Shown: positions 1 to 5,836 of the stretch, piece after piece
Position numbering within the stretch: the first letter of the stretch is position 1
Layout: every line of letters starts with the position of its first letter
From: an uncultured Oscillospiraceae bacterium
GTDB taxonomy: Bacteria > Bacillota > Clostridia > Oscillospirales > Oscillospiraceae
NCBI GenBank assembly: GCA_910577525.1
Contig: CAJTLI010000061.1
Location: 1-9,993 of the forward strand
Reading direction: 5' to 3'
Length of the DNA: 9,993 bases
Notes under the pieces: model-generated
Seen by the model: only the letters and a program-made list of their open reading frames with translations
Database searches by the model: none
What the model was told of the DNA's origin: nothing
Translations under genes and position numbers: made by a program

Positions 1-459
1 ACGCCTCAACCCACCCCCGCGCCCACCCCTGCCCCCGCCCCGCTGGTCTTTACATGGCCGGTGAAGGGCACGGTCATCGCGGGCTTCTCCGTGGAGGCGC
101 TGGCCTACAGCGAAACCATGGGCGACTGGCGCACCCATGAGGGCCTGGACATCGCCGCCGAGTTGGGCACCCGGGTGCTGGCCGCCGCCAACGGAACGGT
201 GTCCGCCATCTATGAGGACGACCTCATGGGCACCGTGGTGGAGATCGACCACGGCCAGGGCGGCCTGATGAGCCGGTACGCCAATCTGGCCGCCGCCCCC
301 ACCGTCTCCGTGGGCGACGCTGTGACCACCGGGGCCGTCATCGGCGCGGTGGGCGAGACCGCCGCCGCCGAGAGCGGACGGCAGGCCCACCTCCACTACG
401 CCCTGCTGAAGGAGGGCTATCCCGTGGACCCGGCGGACTACCTTCCCCAGCAGCAATAA
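1..459 (+). CDS. spoIIQ: SpoIIQ-like M23 (LytM) peptidase, 3' part only
   Basis: The reading frame is open from the first base of the window, so this is the C-terminal 152 residues of a longer protein whose start lies upstream. The visible part opens with a Pro/Ala/Thr-rich linker (residues 1-14) and continues as one M23 LytM domain. Both zinc-binding motifs are intact: HxxxD in THEGLDIA (H46, D50) and HxH in AHLHY (H130, H132). The stretch YSETMGDWRTHEGLDIAA and the following YEDDLMGTVVEIDHG...SRYANL closely resemble clostridial SpoIIQ, the forespore membrane protein that meets SpoIIIAH across the engulfment septum. Bacillus SpoIIQ has lost a zinc ligand; here all are kept, as in clostridia, so it may be an active endopeptidase (inference). 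The N-terminal membrane anchor is expected outside the window. It could also be another membrane-anchored M23 protein. The gene ends in TAA just before a terminator. Confidence 0.8.
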   Translation, partial: TPQPTPAPTPAPAPLVFTWPVKGTVIAGFSVEALAYSETMGDWRTHEGLDIAAELGTRVLAAANGTVSAIYEDDLMGTVVEIDHGQGGLMSRYANLAAAPTVSVGDAVTTGAVIGAVGETAAAESGRQAHLHYALLKEGYPVDPADYLPQQQ

Positions 460-465
460 AAAAAC

Positions 466-496
466 GGAATCCGGTCCCCACAGGGGACCGGATTCC
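466..496. terminator. Two-way intrinsic terminator between convergent genes
   Basis: A perfect 14-bp stem (466-479 with 483-496, arm GGAATCCGGTCCCC) closes a 3-nt loop. An A-run at 458-464 becomes a U-tract on minus-strand transcripts, and ATTATTTT follows the stem on the plus strand. It therefore fits termination of both the spoIIQ-like gene (+), which ends 6 nt before it, and the ABC-F gene (-), which ends 9 nt from it. The minus-strand U-tract is the better of the two. Confidence 0.92.
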
Positions 497-505
497 ATTA
501 TTTTG

Positions 506-2104
506 TCACTGCTGCTGGCGCTGCCGCTCCAGATACTCGTCATATGGGGTTTTGCTGTCGATCAGCTTCCCCCCGGCGGTAAAGTCAAACACCCGGTTGC
601 ACACGGTCTGGATGAGCTGATGGTCGTGAGAGGCCACCAGGACATTGCACTTCACCGCCTCCAGGCCCTTATTCAGCGCCGCGATGGACTCCAGGTCCAG
701 GTGGTTGGTGGGCTGGTCCAGCAGAAGCACATTGGCCCCGGACAGCATCATCCGGGACAGCATACACCGGACCTTTTCCCCGCCGGACAGCACCTTGACA
801 GGCTTGTGGACCTCCTCGCCGGAGAACAGCATCCGGCCCAGGAAGCCCCGGAGGTACTGCTCCTGGGGGTCTTTGGAGAACTGGCGCAGCCACTGGACCA
901 GATCGTCCTCGCAGTCCTCAAAGTAGGGATTATTGTCCTTGGGGAAGTAGGAGAAGGAGGCGGTCTGGCCCCACTTCACCGTGCCCTCATCGGGCTCCAG
1001 CTCCCCGGCCAGAATTTTGAACAGGGCGGTGTGGGCGTTCTCGTTGTCCCCCACAAAGGCGATCTTGTCCCCGTGGCCCACGATGAAGGACACCTTGTCC
1101 AGCACCTTCACGCCTCCGATGGTCTTGGACACGTCTGTGACAAACAGAATGTCCTTGCCCACCTCCCGGTCCGGGGTAAAGCCCACGAAGGGATAGCGCC
1201 GGGAGGAGGCGGGCATCTCCTGCACCGTCAGCTTGTCCAGCAGCTTGCGCCGGGCCGTGGCCTGCTTGGACTTGGATTTATTGGCGGAGAACCGGGAGAT
1301 GAAGTCCTGGAGCTCCTTGATTTTCTCCTCGTTACGCTTGTTCTGGTTCTTCACCAGCTGCTGGACCAGCTGGGAGGACTCGTACCAGAAGTCGTAGTTG
1401 CCCACGTACATCTTGATCTTGTTGTAATCGATGTCCACAATGTGGGTGCACACGGTGTTAAGAAAGTGCCGGTCGTGGGACACCACGATGACGGTGCCCT
1501 CAAAGTCCAGCAGGAAGTCCTCCAGCCAGCTCACCGCGTCGATGTCCAGGTTGTTGGTGGGCTCGTCCATCATCAGCAGGTCCGGGGAGCCGAACAGGGC
1601 CTGGGCCAGCAGCACCTTCACCTTGAGGCGGGGGTCCAGGGTGGCCATATCGCTCTCGTGGTATTCGGTGCCCACTCCCAGCCCCTGGAGGATGCGGCTG
1701 GCGCCGCTCTCCGCCTCCCAGCCCCCCAGCTCGGCGTACTCCTCCTCCAGCTGGCAGGCCAGCAGGCCGTCCTCGTCGGTCATCTCCTCCTTGGCGTAGA
1801 GGGCGTCCTTCTGCTTCCCAATATCGTACAGACGCCGGTTGCCCATGATGACGGTGTCCATCACGCTGTAGTCATCGTAGGCGTTCTGATTCTGCTTGAG
1901 GACGGACATGCGGATGTTGGGGAGTATGCTCGCCTCGCCGGAAGTGGAGTCCAGCTCCCCGGACAGGATCTTTAAAAAGGTGGATTTGCCCGCGCCGTTG
2001 GCGCCGATAATGCCGTAGCAATTGCCCCGGTCGAACTGCAAATCCACGTGGGAGAACAGCGGGGCGCCGCTGTAATTGAGGCTCAGGTCGGTGACGGTAA
2101 TCAT
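506..2104 (-). CDS. ABC-F family ATPase, YbiT/YkpA-type, with a degenerate second ATP site
   Basis: This 532-residue soluble protein has two ABC nucleotide-binding domains and no membrane segments, the layout of ABC-F proteins that bind the ribosomal E-site and affect translation. Length and sequence resemble E. coli YbiT and B. subtilis YkpA. NBD1 has a normal Walker A (G34-ANGAGKS, K40), Walker B with glutamate (D180-E181, DEPTNNLD) and switch histidine H210, but its signature is degenerate (LDPRLK, 156-161). The linker at about 243-300 is charged and predicted helical, as expected for the tRNA-contacting arm. NBD2 has a perfect signature (LSGGEK, 439-444) and H493, but Walker A reads GDNENAHT with His358 in place of Lys, and Walker B reads DQPTNHLD with Gln464 in place of the catalytic Glu. 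One ATP site should be intact and the other inactive. The start ATG has AAGGAG 13 nt upstream. A resistance role is not indicated. Confidence 0.93.
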   Translation of the reverse strand: MITVTDLSLNYSGAPLFSHVDLQFDRGNCYGIIGANGAGKSTFLKILSGELDSTSGEASILPNIRMSVLKQNQNAYDDYSVMDTVIMGNRRLYDIGKQKDALYAKEEMTDEDGLLACQLEEEYAELGGWEAESGASRILQGLGVGTEYHESDMATLDPRLKVKVLLAQALFGSPDLLMMDEPTNNLDIDAVSWLEDFLLDFEGTVIVVSHDRHFLNTVCTHIVDIDYNKIKMYVGNYDFWYESSQLVQQLVKNQNKRNEEKIKELQDFISRFSANKSKSKQATARRKLLDKLTVQEMPASSRRYPFVGFTPDREVGKDILFVTDVSKTIGGVKVLDKVSFIVGHGDKIAFVGDNENAHTALFKILAGELEPDEGTVKWGQTASFSYFPKDNNPYFEDCEDDLVQWLRQFSKDPQEQYLRGFLGRMLFSGEEVHKPVKVLSGGEKVRCMLSRMMLSGANVLLLDQPTNHLDLESIAALNKGLEAVKCNVLVASHDHQLIQTVCNRVFDFTAGGKLIDSKTPYDEYLERQRQQQ

Positions 2105-2150
2105 GGCTTGTCTGCCGCTCCTTCCATGGTGTATTCAGTCTGTGCCGGCC

Positions 2151-2179
2151 ATCATACCATAAAACGCCGGGAAAGGCAA
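2151..2179 (-). promoter_or_regulatory. Sigma-A-type promoter of the ABC-F gene
   Basis: On the minus strand there is TTGCCT (2179-2174), a 17-nt spacer, then TATGAT (2156-2151), about 46 nt upstream of the ABC-F ATG. The -35 box starts just after the stop codon of the upstream membrane-protein gene, so the ABC-F gene can be transcribed independently of the ktr operon. I see no strong terminator between the two genes, so readthrough is also possible. Confidence 0.7.
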
Positions 2180-2184
2180 CGCTT

Positions 2185-3477
2185 TTATGGGCCCTCCGCC
2201 GCAATCATATTGGGCCAGCGGCGCTCCATGTACGCGCTGCTGTACTGATTGTCCAGGAACTCCTCAAAGGCGTTGACGGGCTCCGGCTGGACCGCCCGGC
2301 CGCCATAGCGCAGCATGGCCGCGCTGGTGAGCACCGCGTTGCACACCATGAACAGCACCACGATCCAGGTCAGGATCTTTCCGGCCAGGGCAGGCACGGC
2401 CTCAATGCCCTTGGACATGGGCGGATAGATGGTCTTGATCCACACCACCGCCAGCACCCCCCAGAAAAAACAGAACAGCACGTTGGTCCGCCCGCCGATG
2501 TTCAGCGGCATCTCGCTGTAATCCCAGAACACCGTTCCGAACACCAGCTCGGTGAACACGCTGCACAGGTATTCATAGGCCCCTCCGATAAAAAAACCGG
2601 CGGCGAACACGTACCGGTCGTTCTTCTCCGCCAGCCGCTGGAGGGTGACGGTGAGCACCACCGCGCCTAATCCCCACACAAAGCTGAAGGGGCCGTAGAG
2701 CACGCTGGAGCGGTTCATCCACTGCCCGTCCACCAGCCCGCACCAGAAGGTCTCGATGATGTCCCCCAGCAGGGCGGAGATGAGAAACACCCACACCAGC
2801 TTGTCCCAGCACAGGCCCTTGGCGAAGGTGTAGGCCCCCGCCTCCTGTCCCTCCGCCTGCTGCATCCCGGGATAGGCTTTTTGCAGGCGCTTCCAGACCG
2901 CGCCGTACAGCCGGGCGGCCAGCTTCCCCTGGCCGCTGTCCGCCTGCCGCTGGGCATAGGGGGAGGCGTCCCCGGTGCGCACCGCGTAAAACACGGCGGC
3001 AAAGTCCAGCCCGATGAGGGCGAACGCCGCGATGACCACGATCCGCTTGAGCACCTCGGGCACCAACAGCACCCCCGCCAGCAGGAGGGGATGGATCACC
3101 AGATAGACGGCGTAGTAGACCGCCGCCACCGCCAGAGTGGACAGCAGCCCCTTCCCCGTGCCGGACAGCAGGCGGCTGCGCTCCGCCTGCCAGTCGATTT
3201 TGGGGCCCACCCGGCGGAAGAAGTGGTTGGCGATGCTCTCCACCACGGAGGACACCACCATCACGGCCAGAAACGAGAGAATGTGGCGGCCCGCCAGGGT
3301 GGGCAGCACCATGATGAGCAGCACAAAGGTGAAGCCGTAGCTGAGCACCAGCGGCAGCGCCACAACGCCCCGGTTGCAGAACTTCCGGCGGGCCACGGCG
3401 TAGTAGCCCGCCTCCGCCGCCCACCCCAAAAAGGAGTAGATGAGCAGAAGCAGGCACAGGTCGGTCCAGGTATACAT
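2185..3477 (-). CDS. Membrane protein with two PF06541 (CmpB-type, 'ABC-transporter type IV') repeats
   Basis: This 430-residue polytopic protein has about ten hydrophobic segments in two halves. The N-terminal half (about 5-165) carries IYSFLGWAAEAGYYA followed by RKFCNRG, the usual opening of the PF06541 family. The C-terminal half (about 226-355) repeats the fold (ISALLGDIIETFW, GQWMNRSSVLYGP) and keeps the family hallmark FWDYSEMPLNIGGRTN (317-332), which is eroded in the first half. A last hydrophobic segment (366-388) precedes a polar tail. The Pfam name suggests a transporter, but the family's function is not established, so none is assigned. The gene lies 44 nt downstream of ktrA on the same strand, probably as the third gene of the potassium-uptake operon. 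The ATG has only a weak GGTGA ribosome-binding sequence about 7 nt upstream. The call of a real membrane protein of this family is firm; the role is unknown. Confidence 0.88.
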   Translation of the reverse strand: MYTWTDLCLLLLIYSFLGWAAEAGYYAVARRKFCNRGVVALPLVLSYGFTFVLLIMVLPTLAGRHILSFLAVMVVSSVVESIANHFFRRVGPKIDWQAERSRLLSGTGKGLLSTLAVAAVYYAVYLVIHPLLLAGVLLVPEVLKRIVVIAAFALIGLDFAAVFYAVRTGDASPYAQRQADSGQGKLAARLYGAVWKRLQKAYPGMQQAEGQEAGAYTFAKGLCWDKLVWVFLISALLGDIIETFWCGLVDGQWMNRSSVLYGPFSFVWGLGAVVLTVTLQRLAEKNDRYVFAAGFFIGGAYEYLCSVFTELVFGTVFWDYSEMPLNIGGRTNVLFCFFWGVLAVVWIKTIYPPMSKGIEAVPALAGKILTWIVVLFMVCNAVLTSAAMLRYGGRAVQPEPVNAFEEFLDNQYSSAYMERRWPNMIAAEGP

Positions 3478-3521
3478 CGTTTGTCACCGTCTTTCCCGCC
3501 GCGGCGCGGCGCGTGTTTTCT

Positions 3522-4166
3522 CTATTTCATCATGGCGGAGATGTCGTCCGGCCTGCCCGCCACCAGGATATGGGTGTCGGCGGCAAAGACGAACGCGGTG
3601 TCAATGGGCAGAATAGCCCCCTCCTCCTTGCGGCCGATCACGTTGACGTTCCACCTCTTGCGGATGTCCAGGTCGATAAGGGTCTTGCCCGACCAGTGGT
3701 CGGGCACATCCAGCTCAAAGATGGCGTAGCCCGGGGCCAGCTCAATGTACTCCAGCGCCCCGTTGACGCTGAAGCGCACGGCGGTGCGCTGGGCTATGTC
3801 CCGCTCGGGGAATACCACCTCGTCCGCGCCGATCTTCAGCAGAAGCCGGGCGTGGAGGCTCCGGTCCGCCTTGGCAACCACCATGGGCGCCCCCATCTCC
3901 TTGAGCAGGGAGGTGATCTCCAGCGAGGACTGGAAGTTCTCGCTGATACACACAAAGCAGAAGTCAAAGCTGGCCGGGTCCAGGGAGCGCAGCACCTCCT
4001 CGTCCATGCAGTCGCCGATTTTGGCCTGGGTGACGTGGGGGGCCATGTGGTTCACCGCCTCCTCGTCGCTGTCAATGACCATCACCTCGTTGCCCGAGTC
4101 CATGAGGCGCAGGGCCAGGTTGGTGCCGAAGCGGCCCAGGCCGATCACCAGAAATGTCGCAGCCAT
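3522..4166 (-). CDS. ktrA: KtrA-type RCK regulator of potassium uptake
   Basis: A cytosolic regulatory subunit of 214 residues, close to the usual KtrA/KtrC length of about 220. An N-terminal Rossmann RCK_N domain starts at once with the nucleotide-binding GLGRFG (9-14) and the acidic residue after strand 2 (VID, D32), consistent with NAD(H)/ATP/ADP binding. The hinge GADEVVFPERDIAQR (113-127) is typical of the family, and a TrkA_C domain follows (about 140-214). Such proteins form an octameric ring that gates the KtrB channel in response to ATP/ADP; the C-domain in Firmicutes often binds c-di-AMP, which cannot be read from this sequence. The start is the ATG at 4166, with AAAGG 11 nt upstream. 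An in-frame GTG at 4178 would add four residues but sits 1 nt from that ribosome-binding site. The gene lies 25 nt after the ktrB stop, so the two are co-transcribed. Confidence 0.92.
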   Translation of the reverse strand: MAATFLVIGLGRFGTNLALRLMDSGNEVMVIDSDEEAVNHMAPHVTQAKIGDCMDEEVLRSLDPASFDFCFVCISENFQSSLEITSLLKEMGAPMVVAKADRSLHARLLLKIGADEVVFPERDIAQRTAVRFSVNGALEYIELAPGYAIFELDVPDHWSGKTLIDLDIRKRWNVNVIGRKEEGAILPIDTAFVFAADTHILVAGRPDDISAMMK

Positions 4167-4191
4167 CGCATTACACACCTTTCTACGTCGG

Positions 4192-5532
4192 TTATCCGAT
4201 TGTGATATGCTCCACCGGGTCCTTGATCCGGGGGGCCGGGCGCTGGGCCAGCGCCATCATCATGGTCAGGCTCCCGATGCGCCCGCAGTACATCATGACG
4301 ATGACAATGCCCCGGTTGAGGGGGGACAGGTCCCTTGTGATGCCGGTGGACAGCCCCACGGTGCTCAGGGCGGAAAACACCTCAAACAGCGCGTCCTGAA
4401 GGGGGAAGGGCTGGGTGGCCAGCAGCAGAAAGCCGCCGGTTACGGCCAGCGTCATATACAGCGTCACCCCCGCCGCCGAGCGGTGGATCTGCTCCTCGTC
4501 CAGCCGCCGGTTGAAGGCGCCCACCTCCCGTCTGCCCCGGATGTAGGCCGCCAGGGTGAGCAGGCACACCGCCACTGTCGTCACCTTCACGCCGCCGCCG
4601 GTGGAGCCGGGGCCCGCGCCGACAAACATGAGCGCGATGGTGAGCAGCCCGCCGCCGGAGGTGAGCCCGGCCAGGTCCACGGTGTTGAAGCCCGCCGTCC
4701 GGGGGGACACCGCCTGGAACAGGGAGGCCAGCAGCTGCTCCCACGGGGCCATGCCGGCCAGCAGGTTGTCCCGCTCCGCCAGCCAGAACAGCGCCGTGCC
4801 CCCCGCCGTGAGGACCAGGGTGGCCGTCAGCATCACCTTGGCGTGGAGGGAGTAGCGCCGGAAAGACAGACCCTTTTCCCGCACCTCCCGCCACACCAGA
4901 AAGCCCAGCCCGCCCAGCAGCACCAGCGCGCACACGGTGAGATTCACCAGGGGATCGTCCACATAGGCGGTCAGAGAGCTGTAGGGCTCCCGGAACCCCA
5001 TCAGGTCGAAGCCGGCGTTGCAGAAGGCGGACACGCTGTGGAACACGGCGTACCAGATCCCCCGGAGGAGACCCAGCTCCGGCACGAAGCGGAGGGCCAG
5101 CAGCGCCGCCCCCGCCCCCTCAATGGCGGCGGTCCCCGCCAAAATATAGCGCAGCAGGGCGGCCACGTCCCCCAGGTGTTCGGCGCTGACGCTCTCCATC
5201 ATCACCGAGCGCTGGCGCAGGCCCACCTTCCGGCCCAGCAGCAGCGCCGCCTGGAGCACCATAGTCATATAGCCCAGGCCGCCCACCTGAATCAGCGCCA
5301 GCAGAATGATCTGCCCCAGCAGGCTGAACTGGGTCCAGGTGTCCGCCACCACAAGGCCGGTGACGCAGGTGGCCGAGGCGGCGGTGAACAGACTGTCCAG
5401 AAAGGACAGGCCCCGCCCGCTCCGGTTGGCCATGGGCAGCATGAGCAGCGCCGCCCCCGCCAGAATGATGCCCAGAAAACCCAGGGCGATGACCCGGTTG
5501 GGCGAGAGCTGGATGGGAGGTTTCTTTTTCAC
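4192..5532 (-). CDS. ktrB: KtrB/TrkH-family potassium channel subunit
   Basis: Integral membrane K+ translocating subunit of a Ktr system. Numbered from the chosen start it has 446 residues, matching KtrB (about 445). The four pore loops of the TrkH/KtrB fold are visible: CVTGL (56-60), CNAGFD (171-176), SPRTAGFNT (276-284) and STVGLSTG (390-397), each with the glycine that lines the filter. The Gly-rich GAGPGSTGGGVK (305-316) is the gating loop in the third repeat. I chose the GTG at 5532 (MKKKPPIQLSPNRVIALG) because GAGGGGG lies 7 nt upstream and KtrB proteins usually begin just before the first helix with a Lys-rich segment. The frame stays open to an ATG at 5592, adding MKSDTRPLFNRVNYERGGRP, but that stretch has no ribosome-binding site and is encoded by the palindromic leader. 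KtrA is encoded immediately downstream. Confidence 0.93.
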   Translation of the reverse strand: MKKKPPIQLSPNRVIALGFLGIILAGAALLMLPMANRSGRGLSFLDSLFTAASATCVTGLVVADTWTQFSLLGQIILLALIQVGGLGYMTMVLQAALLLGRKVGLRQRSVMMESVSAEHLGDVAALLRYILAGTAAIEGAGAALLALRFVPELGLLRGIWYAVFHSVSAFCNAGFDLMGFREPYSSLTAYVDDPLVNLTVCALVLLGGLGFLVWREVREKGLSFRRYSLHAKVMLTATLVLTAGGTALFWLAERDNLLAGMAPWEQLLASLFQAVSPRTAGFNTVDLAGLTSGGGLLTIALMFVGAGPGSTGGGVKVTTVAVCLLTLAAYIRGRREVGAFNRRLDEEQIHRSAAGVTLYMTLAVTGGFLLLATQPFPLQDALFEVFSALSTVGLSTGITRDLSPLNRGIVIVMMYCGRIGSLTMMMALAQRPAPRIKDPVEHITIG

Positions 5533-5539
5533 TGGCCGG

Positions 5540-5546
5540 CCCCCTC
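5540..5546 (-). promoter_or_regulatory. Ribosome-binding site deciding the ktrB start
   Basis: GAGGGGG on the minus strand ends 7 nt before the GTG at 5532. The upstream in-frame ATG at 5592 is preceded by GTGCGCTGACT with no Shine-Dalgarno match, so this site favours the shorter KtrB. It lies 4 nt from the leader arm at 5551-5570, so folding of that arm could affect its access. Confidence 0.6.
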
Positions 5547-5550
5547 GTTC

Positions 5551-5675
5551 ATAGTTGACACGGTTGAAAAGCGGCCTCGTGTCAGACTTCATAGTCAGCG
5601 CACAGGCTTTGCCGGACAGCGGCTGCGCCGCTGTGTGAAAATCGGCATCTGCCGATTTTCAACTGTGCTGACTAT
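5551..5675 (-). ncRNA. Structured ktrB leader or MITE-like palindromic element
   Basis: Within the transcribed leader, nested inverted repeats form a three-way junction. An outer stem pairs 5591-5605 with 5663-5675 (13 bp with a 2-nt bulge). It encloses an 8-bp hairpin (5616-5623 with 5627-5634, loop TGC) and an 11-bp hairpin (5636-5646 with 5651-5661, 4-nt loop). A further arm, ATAGTTGACACGGTTGAAAA (5551-5570), is complementary at 16 of 20 positions to TTTTCAACTGTGCTGACTAT (5656-5675). That arm would compete with the outer stem and the 11-bp hairpin. Two readings fit: a cis-acting RNA switch before a potassium operon, or a short palindromic repeat element inserted in the leader with imperfect 20-bp terminal inverted repeats. 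I do not recognise it as the ydaO (c-di-AMP) riboswitch or another named class. Confidence 0.5.
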
Positions 5676-5687
5676 ATAGTCTCTTCT

Positions 5688-5716
5688 ATTATAGGGTCAA
5701 CCGGCGGGTTTTGCAA
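5688..5716 (-). promoter_or_regulatory. Sigma-A-type promoter of the ktrB-ktrA operon
   Basis: On the minus strand there is TTGCAA (5716-5711), a 17-nt spacer, then a perfect TATAAT (5693-5688). Transcription would start near 5681, giving a leader of roughly 150 nt before the ktrB GTG that contains the whole palindromic structure at 5591-5675. A TTGACC lying 1 nt from the TATAAT is too close to be the -35 box. Confidence 0.75.
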
Positions 5717-5772
5717 GAGAGGATTTGGGCGGGGCGGCTTAGGGAGCTGCCCGTCCCCGGGGAAAAAGGGGG

Positions 5773-5801
5773 TTGACATCTATTGCGGTTGGTGATACCA
5801 T
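5773..5801 (+). promoter_or_regulatory. Sigma-A-type promoter of the TraB/TIKI-like gene
   Basis: A perfect TTGACA -35 box (5773-5778), a 17-nt spacer and TACCAT (5796-5801, 4 of 6 consensus bases) lie about 35 nt upstream of the ATG at 5837. With the minus-strand ktr promoter this makes the 304-nt gap between ktrB and this gene a divergent control region. Outside the promoters, palindromes and ktrB leader I see nothing else in the gap except G-rich sequence at 5725-5772. Confidence 0.68.
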
Positions 5802-5824
5802 AATTACAGTAAACGTAATATTGG
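5798..5824 (+). promoter_or_regulatory. Candidate operator palindrome overlapping the -10 box
   Basis: An imperfect 27-bp dyad has arms CCATAATTAC (5798-5807) and GTAATATTGG (5815-5824), complementary at 8 of 10 positions, with spacer AGTAAAC. It overlaps the end of the -10 box and the likely start site, where a repressor would block transcription. It is AT-rich in a GC-rich setting. The regulator is unknown. Confidence 0.35.
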
Positions 5825-5836
5825 GGGGCGGACGCC

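Noticed and set aside
1031..1033. NBD2 Walker A loss as a sequencing error or pseudogene sign
   Set aside because: The reading frame is intact over 532 codons, and the His358 change is matched by Gln464 and the degenerate NBD1 signature in the same ATP site, so it looks like real divergence.
503..1975. Long plus-strand open frame (490 codons) opposite the ABC-F gene
   Set aside because: It is antisense to an unmistakable ABC-F gene. Its translation is low-complexity, rich in His, Gln, Gly and Leu, with no domain; this is typical of antisense frames in GC-rich DNA.
5608..5620. 13-base match TTTGCCGGACAGC shared with 6979-6991
   Set aside because: One or two 13-base matches are expected by chance in 10 kb. 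The two copies lie in different kinds of hairpin, so I do not treat them as a repeat family.
3745..5679. Plus-strand open frame of 644 codons across ktrA and ktrB
   Set aside because: It is the shadow of the two potassium genes and of the leader. Its product is repetitive in Arg, His, Gln and Gly with no recognisable fold or ribosome-binding site.
5533..5687. ydaO-type c-di-AMP riboswitch before ktrB
   Set aside because: The position would suit it, but the leader is a near-symmetric palindrome of short hairpins and I do not see the conserved ydaO core. Only an Infernal search could exclude it fully.
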